Positions 1 through 12,634 of a stretch of 64,000 bases of DNA are shown in pieces. How positions within the stretch are numbered: the first letter of the stretch is position 1; each line of letters starts with the position of its first letter. The position numbers were made by a program, and so were the translations under genes. Source of the stretch: Gordionus sp. m RMFG-2023 (taxonomy: Eukaryota > Nematomorpha > Gordioida > Chordodea > Parachordodidae); assembly GCF_954871325.1 (NCBI RefSeq), contig NC_088776.1:32784508-32848507 (forward strand), written 5' to 3'. A model generated the notes under the pieces. That model worked only from the letters and a program-made list of their open reading frames with translations. It was not told the DNA's origin and searched no databases.

Positions 1-557
1 CTTCAAGGGACTTCCTAAACCATTGGTTTTTTTAGGTCATAATAAATTGAAATGCATTTTTATTTATTAATAATGATATGTATAGAATAATTTTTTGTTT
101 TATTGTTCAAAATATCATAATACTTATAAATTGAAGCTAATTATATATAAAAATTGAAACTTAATTTTGGCTAATTTAATAAACATTTTGGACATAAAAA
201 AATATGAATTTTAAGGAGAGATTAAGATTTCTTAGCATAAATCCTAAATACCAATCATAAACAGCCATGAAATTGCCTTTTCAAGATTTTAAAATTTTTT
301 TCATTATTAACTGCCATAATTGACGTGTGTATGGTTTAGAAAACCCCGCATGTAAAAAATTTTTGAAAATTTCATCAAAATTTTATTTCTTAAATAAAAT
401 TTTTAGTAATTAATTATTTCAAAATATTTTTTGTCCATAGATGTATACCAATGAAAACTATATTAGGATAAAAATTTTAACCTTCTGGTGTGTTTAATTT
501 TAAAATTAGATTAAGTGGTTTGTCAAGCCCCGGGGTTTACCTAACCCTAGTCTCCCC
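1..557 (-). mobile_element. TA-target (Tc1/mariner-type) non-autonomous element, copy A, cut by window start
   Basis: The right end reads CTAACCCTAGTCTCCCC followed by TA (558-559). This is the terminal sequence of the complete copy at 7266-8144, in inverted orientation. Homology to that copy runs back through the block at about 200-560, with shared stretches around the words for 'taaaccatacacgtca' and 'aggcaatttcatggctg' read on the opposite strand, to the window start. No coding sequence is visible, so I read it as a non-autonomous element. The short ORF across 537-725 is not supported as a gene. Confidence 0.75.
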
Positions 558-559
558 TA

Positions 560-3500
560 CCTCAAAGTTTTGAACAACATCCATAATGGTTTCATCTCTT
601 GAATGGTAAATATAAATATAAAAGGTAAAAATATTAAATTTGATTGGGTAGATTCTAGGAAAAACCCACTTAACATATTTTGCAATGTAGTTGTCCAGGA
701 AAATTTTTGCTTCGCAAATTGACATCCCTTGTCGTTTAGCCCCGAGAGTAGTAAGTTAGCATAAATGGCTCCATAAAATTTTTTAGTTGTCTATAAACTT
801 CAAATTAAATTTAATCAATAAGACATTGAGAAATATTCTATATAAATTTTATAAAATTTCTTTGAAGTACATTTACCTCAAACCAAAAAAAAAATTATAT
901 GAAGTTGATAAGAAAGAACTAAAAGTTTTTGATATACCACTTTGAATACGAACTCCCCTTACTATAAAGATATGGTAGATAGTATGTATAGAAACACATA
1001 TTTTGACCGAATTTAAAAAAATTCGCCCTAAAAGATATAAAAGCTATAGCCATTTGCTTTTTTATCCCACCTTCCGTATAGTTCGGGTCTCCCTTACTTC
1101 AGAAAATTATCTAATAACTTTATCCGTGCCATAACCAATTTGTTTACAAAAATTATTTTCTATTGCTTTAAAATACTCCCAAAAGATTTGTAATATTGTT
1201 CTATTGCCTAAAACTTATCCGGTCCAAAATCAACTTGTTTATGATATTTTACTTTTCATCTTCGGAATTGTTACGTAAAGGTTTTACTGGCGTAAATTTG
1301 ATTTTTTTTTAAATAATTATATTATATTAGTGTCAACTTGCGTTAGCTTGAATACATTCATTCAATATATTCTCGGCTCACATTTAATAATTTTCGTTTC
1401 CTAAGCCTAACAACAAATATATTTTATTTTACTGTACAACTTCCCCCAATATTTATACCTAGGTATGATTTATTTACATAAAAAAGGGTAAATGCTTGTT
1501 TTTCTTATAAATAATCAGGAATAGCTGGGGTGCATTCATTCATTCAGAATATTCTCGTAACTCAATTTTTTTTTAGTTTTTAATCAAGTTTTGATAATGT
1601 ATTTTACTAAATATTCAATGTATATTTTTATTAAATATTTATTATTTGCATTATAATTTATCTGTTGTTTGTTACTGAATATAATAAATTTTTTATCTCA
1701 TTCTAAAATTTATAAATTAGTTTTAAATTTAGGAATATCATACATTTATATAAAACTATATCACAATTTTAAAATAATACTTTGAACGTTAAAAGTAAAA
1801 CATATATACGTAATTTAAAAATATATATTAAAAATATCATGTAAACTATTTGTAAATTAAAATCTATATAAAAAACTGTATAATAAAAAAAAATAATTAG
1901 TATAGTAAATTATATGTTGGGTGGGAGGAGGTCAAGAAAGAGAGCCGTGGATGGCAATGCAGTTAGATCTGCATATATCAATAACATTGAATAATTGGTT
2001 AAAATCTAATCAATATCATTTCCATAAATTTCCGTTAGTATCCGTTAATTCACTTAAATTCCCGTTTGTTCCCAAATTTCTCATGGATAAGTTAACTAAA
2101 TAAAATTTCCGAGAATTTACCAACATTAACCAAGGACATTGCCTATATTATTATAAAATATTATGTTAAAAATTATATTTTAAATTTTTCTAGACAAAGC
2201 TTTTAACTATATTTTAAATTTTGCAGTAAATAAGACCTTTTCACATTATTGTGTAATTAATGAGAGGGGAGGGGCAAATTTACAAATTTTATGGCTTCTT
2301 TTTAGTTGGAAAATGAGAAGAAGGGGGGGGGGGGGTATTTTGATCTTTCATTCAACCGCAAACATTTTTTAAGAAAAACACATAATATAATTAAATTATA
2401 ATTCTTGAGGAATAGATTGATATATATTATATATCCAATTCTTTTATTCATTTATTTTGCCATTCTGGTTAACTGAGTTATTGATGGCGGTGATTCATAA
2501 CTAAAAAGTTAAATATATAGTTGCAATAATAGGTTTTGGACGTCCTCTGCACCAATAACCATGTTATGTATTTAGAGGATGAGATTGTTAAAATAGTTAG
2601 GGCGAATTTTGTCCAACGATAGTTTAATACAATATACAAATCTAAATGTTAAAAAAGAAAAAATAAGAGAAAAATCTTGAATTTAACTTAGTGTATTATA
2701 TAAATTACAAGTTTTTTCTGATTGAATTCGCGTTCGTCGGTAAAATGTCACGAGCCGTGTATTCAGCAGAATTTTTTTTAAAATTTATAATAATTTTTTA
2801 AAAATTAATCCTACAAATACAAATGTCATTTTAAAAAATTCAATTTTTAATTGAATAATTCCAAAATTAAACACAATTATTTACTAAATTTGTTTTTAGT
2901 TTTTTTTACTTTAATTTTCAATATTTAATGTTTTTGGCCAATTACAAAAGAAAAAGCCTGTAGAAACAAAAAACTTAATCAAAAAAAACTGTGGAAAAAA
3001 ATCTATAGGAATATAATTCATAAGAAAATTAATCCGCATATTTATATAAATAAAAATATTAATATTTAAGGTCAAGAATTAATGGCATTTTAGTTGCATA
3101 CATGTTTCTATGTTTATTTTTTAAGGATTTTGCCCAATTTTTTATAAAAGGAAAATCATAAATTTGTGATATTTAAGGTTTAATACAATTTTAAATTTCG
3201 GGACGTCCCAAAAAAATATTTTTCACAAATGGCCAGAATACTTTTTTGCGCCAATTTCCTGGCACGTTTTTTAGCTATATTTGTTGGCCGGATATTTCAG
3301 CCGGCCGACCCATGATGTAGATCTACCGACATAACATTTTTAGAAATTAAATTAAAGAAATTTTTTAATGTGTTATTTATTCACCATCGATAAGGTTTTA
3401 TCGAACACTAATATTTTTTGATTAGAGGGACCGGGGTCATATGTCAAGAATCATTTTGTGATATTTGTTTTTAATCACAGCGTACGATTTAAATTTTAAT

Positions 3501-5150
3501 TTGAGGATTTATTTTATTGCGAAGGTAAATAGAATTGAAATCCATCCTAATTCTAGAGAAATTCTGATTAGCTTTTTATCTTAAGAAAGAAGCGAAAACA
3601 TAATTTTTTTCTTCAAATTTAATATATTATAAATGACCTGGCTGGTCCGATTAAAAAGAAATTTAAACCTTAGTCCTGCCTGATATATTAAATTTATAAA
3701 GATTAAGCCTCACTTATATCATGCTGGGCTTTGAGCCGGACTTGCTGTCTATCAAACATTACAAATTATCTTCTTTCTGAGTATACTAGACATACGTGTA
3801 CAATTAAAAGGGTAAGCTTAATTCTTACCTTAAATATATATTACCTTTAATAGTTTAATTTTTTATAATGTATAGATTTATTATCCGATGACTTTTATTC
3901 AATAGCTTTTTACTAAGTATCTTTTTTCCTTGAGATTTTTTTCCCAGAGTTTTTTATTATAGTTTATATTTCCTGATTTTTTTTCCTCAATGTTTTATCC
4001 TGTAAAGTAGTTTTTTATGGTCAATTTTTTTTTCATAAGCTTTTTTCCCATTATTGTTTTTTGCCCCTAAATTAATGATCGAATTCGCATATTTTTTAAT
4101 TTATTATTTATATTTTTTTATACAATCCTATTATCTTATTAATGAGGAATAACTAGGGGAAGTGTCATATCTATTAACAAAGTTATACATAATATAATTA
4201 TCGTTTTTAAGTGATAATTTATATTTTTAAATATTCTCTTTGATCTATTAAAATCTGTAATACAATTTAACATTCGTATGACAAAATTATTTTTTAAAAA
4301 TTTCTCTCTATATATGGTAGATGATGGATAATACTTCAAAATGCTTTTCCCTGATTATCATAACTAGTAAATTTTTTGAAATTTTAAACTTATAGGCTTT
4401 CTTTGAATTGATTTAATGCCTTATCTGAAAAAAATAATGAAATAATTTTCAAAAAATAGCTAGTCGCTTATTATAAAAAATTAAAGAATTAAATCTAAAA
4501 ATATTAACATAAAATATTTTTTTAAAAATGAAATAGAATTAAATCTAATCAAATTTAAATTAAATTAAATTAAAAAATAAATGTAAAATACGTCGAACAG
4601 AACCTATATAATTTGTTATTTTTTATGAACCTGAACCGAACCTTTTTTTTAACTTTTAAAGGATTTAACCGAACCTTTTTAAACCTTAATAAGCCTCAAT
4701 AAACCGTGCTTTTATTTTATAAAAATTAATATGCATTTTTTTATCTGGTTATCATCTTATCTCTTTAGCATATTTATCTATCTCTAGGAGTTATTTTTTT
4801 TAGAATATTTTTTTTTACTATTAGAATAATTATGCAGATTTGATGGCAAAACATTTCCATATTTTCTAATTTATTTGCAAATAAAAAAAAACATGTTTTC
4901 CATCAAATCTGCCAACACTGTAATATGTTTTACTTTTAATTTTAAACTATTTATTTTGGATTAGTTATATAAATATTATAATTATGATAAATAAAGCATT
5001 TTTTTTAAAAGGCGCATAAAGGTGATGGTGATTTTTTTATCTCTCTTAGAATGCACGATTAAAATAAAGAATAATAGGGGAGGGGAGAAGTGGTTATATT
5101 GTCCAAAAAAAAACGCTATAAAAAAATAGATGAAACAAAAGTGTTAAAAC
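560..5150. other. AT-rich stretch without a recognisable gene
   Basis: No gene is supported. Small items are visible. At 1040-1097 a decayed sequence resembles the right end of the TA-target element (a 'gctatagccat' word, then 'gggtctccc'). A near-repeat of 'cattcattcannatattctcg' occurs at about 1355 and 1535. A 13-nt G run lies at 2323-2335. A GGCCGG palindromic patch is at about 3283-3307. A T-run-rich patch with irregular 15-25 nt spacing lies at 3880-4080, and a weak 'aaccgaacc' island at 4600-4700 resembles the sub-terminal islands of the hAT elements. Confidence 0.6.
4834..4912. repeat. Short foldback hairpin
   Basis: GCAGATTTGATGG at 4834 is followed by an AAAACAT motif. The reverse complement, ATGTTTTCCATCAAATCTGC, lies at 4893-4912, giving a stem of about 20 bp with one bulge around a loop of about 38 nt. 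It could be a very short foldback MITE or a hairpin RNA template. No target duplication was recognised. Confidence 0.6.
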
Positions 5151-5161
5151 GTAGTTTATAT

Positions 5162-5924
5162 TAGAGGTCGGCATTGGGCTAGGTCTCGGCCCACCCGCCC
5201 GCTCACGCCTGCTCATTTACGTGAACGGGCGGGTTAAAAAAATTTAAATTATGGGCGGGTAGGTGGGCGGTTAAGAAATTTAAACAATGGGCAGCTGATT
5301 AAAAAAATTTAAAACCATTTAAGTAAATATTAATAAAAAATTGTTCTTATAAACTTTTTTGGATATTAAAAATTAAAATGTTCTTTTTTGTTATCATATT
5401 TCTTCTTAAAATAAATAAACAAACTTTTTTTTATATTTAAAACTACTTTGGTGTAAACAAATAGCAAGAAAAATATTGGCAATTCCTTTAATTCTGAATG
5501 ATGATTTAGCATTGCTGGAAGGTTTTTAGAACAAAGAAGAACGTATTTGAATCCAGAAAATGTCGATTCATTATTATTTTTGCATTATAATTACATATAA
5601 TATCAATTTTATATTTAAATTTTTTTCATAAATATTTTATTTGATCAAATAAATTATCCATAATTTAAATTAAATATTTTTTTATGCCTAATATAGTAAT
5701 ATCCAAAATTATAAAACTTTTTATAGAGATATTTTTATTAATAATGGGTGGGCGGGTAAAAAATTTAGAACTAATGGACGAATGGGCAGGCGGGTAAGGA
5801 ATTTTAGGGGCGGGCGAGCGGGTATATTTTTTAAGAAACTATGGAAGGGCTGGGCTGGCGGGTTAAATTTAAAACATTGAGTGGGCAGGCTTATGGTATA
5901 AAAACCTGCCAATGCAGACCTCTA
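5162..5924 (+). mobile_element. hAT deletion derivative, TIR TAGAGGTC, with 8-bp target duplications
   Basis: Terminal inverted repeats TAGAGGTCGGCATTGGGC (left) and TAGAGGTCTGCATTGGCAGG (right, read inwards) match the hAT TIR form. They are flanked by GTTTATAT (5154-5161) and GTTCATAT (5925-5932), an 8-bp duplication with one mismatch. GC-rich islands of repeated GGGCGGG lie just inside both ends. At 5508-5598 the plus strand still encodes the hAT dimerisation tail: SIAGRFLEQRRTYLNPEN, then a VDSLLFLHYN run. So this is the 3' part of an autonomous element kept between intact ends. The Pro/Leu-rich minus-strand ORF at 5721-5912 is only an island read-through. Confidence 0.88.
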
Positions 5925-5932
5925 GTTCATAT

Positions 5933-6655
5933 CTTTTCGCTATAAATTAATATTTAAGGAAAAATTTTTTTTTAGTATTTTATAAATATATAATTTACCA
6001 AAATGAAAATTTAAGAATTATGAAAAACACCCCGGGTACCTATTACCCTTTCGCGCTGCGTGTCCTAGCGCTTCTTTATTTTTAGATTTTTAAAATTTTT
6101 TCATATAAAAGTGTTAATCCTAAGTAAATAAATGAAAATAAATTATCAAATAATTTTACTATATTCATCTATATTATATATATTGTCATCCCGAAGAACT
6201 TGTTATCGCTTAAAAGTGTCATCTAATTTTAAAAAAAATAAGTCTCTTCACATTCTCATTTGTAACCTTGAACAAACTCTTGACTTATAATGTCCTTATA
6301 AATATAGCGCACCTATCTACAACCTGCCCCAGGTCTTTACATTTAATTTTAAGATATTAAATTACCATAAATAGTGTATTTTTATACATTATAAAATTAA
6401 GGTTACTTTGTCATTTAGAATTGATATTTGGTCTGAGTAACATTTATAAATAAACTAATTACTAAAAATGTTTAAAAAAATCATTTAAAACTTTTCATGA
6501 GCATATTTCTGTTAATATTTTTAGAATTGTTGCAGCATTCTATCATAATATATTTATGGTTTCGATTTTAAATATCAAAGTTTATTTTAAATGTATTGAG
6601 ATAAAACTATTTACCCCGGGATAACACTATTATAAATTCTTTTAACGACATTGAA
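5933..6655. other. Unassigned AT-rich spacer
   Basis: No gene or repeat boundary is seen. The GC-richer patch at 6030-6075 (cgggtacc... tcgcgctgcg) is unexplained. Confidence 0.5.
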
Positions 6656-6659
6656 CAGA

Positions 6660-7010
6660 ATAAAATTTAGTATAGGAGCTGAAGAATTACAACCCGAGAT
6701 CAATATATTAGAAACAATGGCTCTGTCTATCTTAGCTATATAGATTCCAATCAAAAAAGCATTTTCAAAACTGAAATATATTCTATACTACAGGGAACAA
6801 GATTGAAAAAGGATATACTAGATGATATTTTAATTATATTTTGTAATCATAATATTATATTGTAGGTTATTATGGGCGGGTTTCCCCACTCATTTTCCTA
6901 GCTGGCATGGGCTAACTTTCTAAAATATTTTAAACATTATGATGACAGGCGAATTAAAAAATATTTTTAAAGCAATGGGCGAGAGATAGATGGATGAATT
7001 TTAAACATAT
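6660..7010 (+). pseudogene. Decayed hAT transposase tail plus GC-rich right end
   Basis: At 6755-6850 the plus strand reads, across frames, like the hAT C-terminal dimerisation motif: KAFSKLKYIL in one frame, TRLKKDILDDILII in the neighbouring frame. So at least one frameshift has occurred. It is followed at 6868-6990 by an island of GGGCGGG/GGGCGAG words like those at the ends of the other hAT copies here. No left terminus or target duplication is recognisable. Family assignment rests on the motif and island only. Confidence 0.45.
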
Positions 7011-7265
7011 TTTGAGCGAAATGAGTAGAACAGACATATTTACAGTCAACTGATATTGGTGCAAAAATATAATATTAAATAACCCTAACATATATGAGGC
7101 ATTAGGGGAATCAGGGAGTAAATAGAAATAAGGAAATTGAATTAAGTAAAGAGAAATTAATATCGAATATTTTAGATCAGTTTTGAAGTTAATGTATAAC
7201 ATATATTGTAGTATTTAACGTATATATATTATCGAAAAATGTTTAAGGAATATTTATAATGAGTA

Positions 7266-8144
7266 GAGGAGACTGGGGTTAGGTAAACCCCGGGACTTGG
7301 CAAACCACTTAATATCATTTTAAAATTAAATACACGAGGAAGTTAAAATTTTATCCTAATATAGTTTTTATTAGTTTGCATCTATAGACATAGTATCTTT
7401 TGAAATAATTAATTATTAAAATTTTATTTCAGAAATAAAATTTTGAAGAATTTTTCAAAAGGTTTTTACATGACAGAATTTTAATTTTTATTAAAATATC
7501 ACTCTTCTATAATATGGGAAAGTTTTATGAGTATTTATTATATCTAGATATTATTTCAATCATGATTTGTCAATTTAGAGCTAACGGAGCTTGCTAAACC
7601 ATACACGTCAATATGGCAGTTAATAATGAAAAAAATTTAAAATCTTGTAAAGGCAATTTCATGGCTGTTTATGATTGATATTTAGGATTTATGCTAAGAA
7701 ATCATAATCTCTCCTTAAGATCCTTATTTTTTTATGTTCAAAATGTTTATTAAATTAACCAAAATTAAGTTTCAGTTTTTATATATAATTAGCTTTAATT
7801 TATAAAGTATTATGATATTTTGAGCAATAAATTAATAAAATTATTCTATAGTATCATTATTAATAAACAAAAATGCATTTCAATTTATTATAGCCTAAAA
7901 AAACCCATGGTTTAGAAAGCCCCTCGAAGTGGTTTGCCTCACCTGGCTATTGGGGTTTGTTGGACAAAATGTTTACTTTTACGAAAAATAGAATTTTAAA
8001 AAAATGTTTGTATTCTTAAAATATTTTATAAGGCACCTTTATAGTTATAGGTATCTAATCATATATTATTTTTTATATTATCTAAAAAAACAAGGAGCTA
8101 TAGCCAATTTTGTAAAAATCGGTTCGACTAACCCCAGTCTCCCC
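7266..8144 (+). mobile_element. TA-target (Tc1/mariner-type) non-autonomous element, copy B, complete
   Basis: The left end GAGGAGACTGGGGTTAG is preceded by TA (7264-7265). The right end, read inwards, is GGGGAGACTGGGGTTAG followed by TA (8145-8146). This 17-bp TIR with a TA duplication is the Tc1/mariner-superfamily pattern. The 879-bp body has no long reading frame. It is the inverted partner of 1-557. A block of roughly 110 bp around 7460-7570 has no counterpart in copy A. Confidence 0.82.
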
Positions 8145-8149
8145 TATCA

Positions 8150-9200
8150 TACGCTATATAATTGTGCTAAATATTCATGAGCTATGCTCAAGGTGTTCAC
8201 AATCAAGTGATCCACCTCCCTCCTAAATATTCTATCGAAGAGCTTTGGGTTCACTTAAAAATGGGGAAGGGGGGGGGGGGGATTTTTATTAAGCTTAAAA
8301 CGAAATTTATCAAAGCAAGAAAATTTTTGACAAAATCCCAGGTTTATATTTAGCACCTGCATTATCGGTTTTTGGTATAAACTGGTCTATGGCCTGTTAT
8401 AAATTTTTTTAGATCTAAGCCCCGTCCATAACTAGGCGCAATCCGAATTTTAATTAAAGCCTATTTTAAATTAAATTTAAACAAATATTATTTATATTAT
8501 TCTCTAGTCTATTTTAATGTATTTCAACAAATTTAAATATTTACCAATCACTATAATAATTTTTATAATGATTTTTAATTTTATTGTTTCAATTTGTTAG
8601 AAAATATTATTATGCAGATGAATATTCTATATTTTCTACCTCTTTCTTTTTTTTGAACTTTTCTTATTTTTAAATTTTGATATTCAATCAGGCAAAAAGA
8701 AAAAAATCTGAAGAAAATATAACATTGATCTTACCTATATTTTATTGATTATGTTACGAAAAACCCCGCAAGACTCTATTTCATATTTTTAAGTAACCTA
8801 AGTTTACAAAATATACACCATTTTTCAATCAAATAAGTAGAGGACTATTGTAAAACAATCATTTCTATCGCACTATTAGATTTGAGGATTTTTTAATTTG
8901 CCAATTTAAATTATGGTACAAAAAACTGTTTAACGCCTTTTGCGTTTGACTTAAGAGAAAGAATATAATATTTTACACTATCCCTAAATCTAAGATTGTT
9001 CGCTGTTTTTGTGAAGATCAATTTCAAACACAAAATATTTTTTTAATGTTACCTTATTAAGTTTGATTTTCAGTAAATCTTTACCATATTTTTTTTTCAC
9101 CGATATTCGGCTATCTATTCTTCAAAGTAGATTGGATGATTTAAATGGAATATTCTAACCATAAAAGGTTTATTTGCCGGGTAATGATATATAACTTTAG
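8150..9200. other. Spacer with no gene seen
   Basis: AT-rich sequence. A G run of about 14 nt sits near 8267-8281. No reading frame or repeat boundary is supported. Confidence 0.5.
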
Positions 9201-9567
9201 TCAGCCTATAGCAGGCGCGTACGCAGCGGGAGGGGGGGGGGGGGACAAGCCAAAAAATGCAGATGCCGGATTATATTTTTCAAAAATATTATTGTTAATA
9301 TTAATTTATATTTGTTAATATTTATTCTTATCTCATATATACATATATATATATATATATTTTATTTATCACATTCATCTACTAAGTTATTTTGTCAATC
9401 AATTTCGATTTCAAGTTTTCCTTGGCGTAATTTACCTATTATTTTCAAATTTTAGTGGCGTAATATTTATCTAAATTTCTAATAAAATAATAATTATCTC
9501 TGAAACTCCTTGTCCAACAGGGAGAAAAAATTTGCAAGCTTGTCCAACGAGATCGAGTCTCCGCCAC

Positions 9568-10086
9568 AGTAACAGCTATTTTGGAGTTAGAAGAGCTGAT
9601 TATTAATGCTATTACTGAAATATCACAATGGCTTGAAAGAAATATTTCCTCAGAAGCAAGAAAATTATTGGATTCAATACTTATTCCAAATTTTTTTTCT
9701 CATTAGAATGTATTATTTAATTATACAACTATTTAATGTAATACTTTTAAAAACATAACATTGACTTGATTAAGAAGATGAGAATAGCGGAGAGCATTTT
9801 ATTAAAACTCAAGGAAATAGAGCTAGTGTTGTTGAAGAATTTCATATTTTATATGTTATTGTTGAGTCAAAAGCAGAGCTATACGTGTTTAATATTTGTC
9901 CCCCTCGACTTGCAGCAAGCAAGCTCTCATCAAAACATTAATATAGGATCAGTAGAAGAGTATTATAAAACAAATGTCCCCTCTCCCAACCTTTTTCATA
10001 TGGTGATAGAAAAAAAATATAAATATTTGTTATATTTTTATCATGAAGATGTTAAAATATCTTATGATGCCTTATTAGCTGAATAA
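9568..10086 (+). pseudogene. Transposase remnant inside hAT copy 1
   Basis: Two separate frames are open: about 9568-9705 (ends in a PNFFSH tail before a stop) and 9766-10086 (106 codons starting near MRIAESILLKLKEIE, with FHMVIEKKYKYLLYFYHEDV later). The same text appears on the minus strand of the sister copy (about 22690-23330), so it was part of the element before it spread. I recognise no hAT catalytic or dimerisation signature in it. It could be an internal alpha-helical segment of a transposase or a captured sequence. Confidence 0.4.
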
Positions 10087-10255
10087 CTATGATTAAAAGA
10101 TTAACTATGGTTGATACAGTCCCAAAAAATGCTATGGATGCTTTTTATTTCAAACACATTTTAAATTATACTCCCAATTATTAAAATGGTTATATATATA
10201 TTAACAGCTCTTTAGTAAACTAATGAGAGAACATTCACTTTTTTAAGAAGAATAA

Positions 10256-10592
10256 CAGAGCCTTGCAGAGGTACCATTTGCAGGACCAGGCCCAGATTTT
10301 ATTTTAAAATTTTTTCCGGCCCGGGTTTTTTTAAAAAAATTTTCAGGCCCGGCCCGGCTGGCTTAGCCCGAATTTTTTAAAATAAATTATATTTATTTTT
10401 GATATTTGTAGCTAATAATGGCGATTTCAAATATTTGGTTTCAAAATATACAACTCGGCTCGGATATTTTTTCTTAAAAAATTTTCAGGCCCAGCCCGGG
10501 TGTTTTTAAAAAAAAAATTACGAGCCCGGCCCGGGTATATTTAAAAAAATTAAAATACGGTCCGGCTCAGGGGCCGTGCCTGCAAGTCTGTG
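10256..10592. mobile_element. Nested GC-rich island element (CAGAG...CTGCA ends) in hAT copy 1
   Basis: It is bounded by CAGAGCCTTGCAG and, read inwards from the right, CACAGACTTGCAGG. The interior alternates GGCCCGG words with A/T runs. The same island occupies the same place in the sister copy (22180-22557), where the ends read CAGAGACCTGCAGG and CAGAGGCCTGCAG. So it inserted before the host hAT was copied. Flanking octamers (AAGAATAA and AAAAAACA) agree only partly. Ends and length suggest a small hAT MITE. Confidence 0.6.
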
Positions 10593-11160
10593 AAAAAACA
10601 TACCTATGAAATACAACATCTGAAAGTAGATTGAATGATTTGGATCTTTTGAATATTCATAGACATTTAACGCCAAGCAAGGATTGATGATTGAAAAATT
10701 AGCTCAAAACATACAAAATACAATTATTCCTAAGAAACTTTTTGTGTATTAATTTATATTTACAACATTTAAATTTTTTATACTTTATATATTTTAAAAG
10801 CTCAAAAAATTCAAATTTCAATTTTGGGTCATTTAGGTGATTCATATCGTGGGTTATATTCACTTATTTTATGATTCACATATAAATGCCGGTTTATATA
10901 TATAATTTTTTTAATTCACATTAGTTTAAAATTGTGTATTAGAAAAGTTATTAATCCTAATAAATTTATGCTTAGTATTTTTAATTAAAAATATTATTTC
11001 TTAAAAAAATTTATTATCCCCCCCCCAGACCAAATTCCTGCGTACGCGCCTGGCCTATAGCCATTTGCTAAACAACGATCAAATTTTTATTAAAATTTTT
11101 TCCGATATTCTTTGTATCATCCCTCAAAGAAGAACTACTTAGTTGGCCTTAGAAAAAACA

Positions 11161-11232
11161 TGTCCCATGCTGGATTCGAACCAAAAATTATCATATTGTG
11201 ATACGCGCACTATACCGACTATGCAACAGACT
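11161..11232 (-). tRNA. tRNA-like sequence, probably a pseudo-tRNA or SINE head
   Basis: Read on the minus strand, a B-box-like GGTTCGAATCC sits in a T-arm of about four pairs. A D-arm-like stem GCAT/GTGC holds a loop with GG. The acceptor strands (GTCTGTT and ATGGGAC) pair at about five of seven positions, but their spacing to the D-arm is off by two bases. I cannot assign an anticodon safely. No poly-A or LINE-like tail marks a SINE. Confidence 0.35.
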
Positions 11233-11239
11233 TTATTCG

Positions 11240-11965
11240 AAAACATCATCTTTTTTGTATGTAAGGATCAACGTTATCTAATATTTTAATAAAACATCAA
11301 TAACGTTCAACTTTATACATTATTACTCCATTTGTCATTCGTAAACAATAAGATAATATTCTAAATTCTAATATCATATTGCTAAACAATAATGGTAATT
11401 AAGAAGATGATTAATTATATTATATAAATAAACGACACATTACATTTCAAGATAATACATATTTTATCATAATTTTATTATCATCATAACTTACGTTATA
11501 TTCTACAAATTTAAAAAATTCTTTTCAGCAAGTTTTGGTGTTTTTTAATTAACTATAAAAATTAGATAAAATTTTTGGCCTAAGAAAGGCTTAAACCATC
11601 TAACCTCAGAATAATTTTGTAATTTAATATAAATTTTGCAAAACTCTTTGGAATTTAACATTAAAATTACATTTAATTATATTAAATATTTAAAAGTTAA
11701 TTATTTAAAAATCCTTTTTATCTAAAGATGTGAATACTATCAAAGGTTATATTTGGACATCATTCTATTCATTTTAAAATGAAAATAAATAAGTTTTAAA
11801 TGCTAAAGTAATTAGTTAGTCCTGGTCTCCATAAGGCGTAGTATCATGAATATTTATATTAAGATACAAGGTAAATACAAAAATACTATAAATTTTGTTA
11901 TGGCTCGACTAATCCTGGTCTTTCGTTGTTTTTTGATAATCTCTGAATATTGTATAAATTGATCT
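11240..11965. other. AT-rich spacer
   Basis: No gene is seen. Two 'ctaatcctggtct'-like words (about 11816-11835 and 11907-11922) resemble decayed ends of the TA-target family at 7266-8144. Confidence 0.45.
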
Positions 11966-12634
11966 CACTCAGTATTATTTTTTTCTCTTTTAGCTTTCAC
12001 CTTTTCTGGTGGTAAGCGTCTTTAATATCTCTCTCCACTTTATATTATTCATACTATCTCGTTTATCTAATTTATACTTCTTCATATTGGCTCTAACTTT
12101 ATGGCCCCATTGAAGTTTTGGCCTTCCTCTTTTACGTTTACCCATCACTTCCAAACTCTCAACCTTATTTCCTATGTAGTTCGTAGGCCTTCTCATTGTA
12201 TGCCCATACCACCTAAATCTGTTTACCATTATCTTAGTCTTAATGGGCACTACCTTTAAATTTCCTAGTATTCTTGTACTTCGCACCTTATCCTTTCTTG
12301 TTACCCCAGCAATCATCCTCAGCATTCTCATCTCCATAGTTTGTAGACTTCTCTCGTCTGATTCTTTGGTTGGCCATGTTTCCGAACTATATAGTATTGG
12401 TTGTACTATGGAACTGTAAATTTTTCCCTTCAATTTGTGTGGGATTCTTTTGTCAAAGAGCTCTCCAGATAAAGATCTCCACTTTAACCATCCTTGATTA
12501 ATTTTACTCTTTATCTCTTTCTCTATTGTGCCGTTTGTTTGTATAGTGGAGCCCAAATATTTGCAGCTTCCAATTGCCGATATCTACCATTCATTTATAT
12601 CAATGCTCTCTGTCTCATCTCCTATCACCATATA

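Larger units (their letters stand above)
9212..11052 (+). mobile_element. hAT element copy 1, TIR CAGGCGCGTACGCAG, perfect 8-bp target duplications
   Basis: The left end CAGGCGCGTACGCAG and the right end (read inwards CAGGCGCGTACGCAGG) form a 15-bp TIR. GCCTATAG flanks both sides (9204-9211 and 11053-11060) without mismatch. Poly-G/poly-C tracts lie just inside the ends (9226-9243, about 11020-11030). The body keeps scraps of a coding region: about 9568-9705 reads SATVTAILELEELIINAITE then SQWLERNIS, and 9766-10086 reads an open 106-codon frame. Both resemble decayed transposase, but no catalytic motif is visible. Another GC-rich element is nested at 10256-10592. An inverted sister copy lies at 21781-23684. 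Confidence 0.9.
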
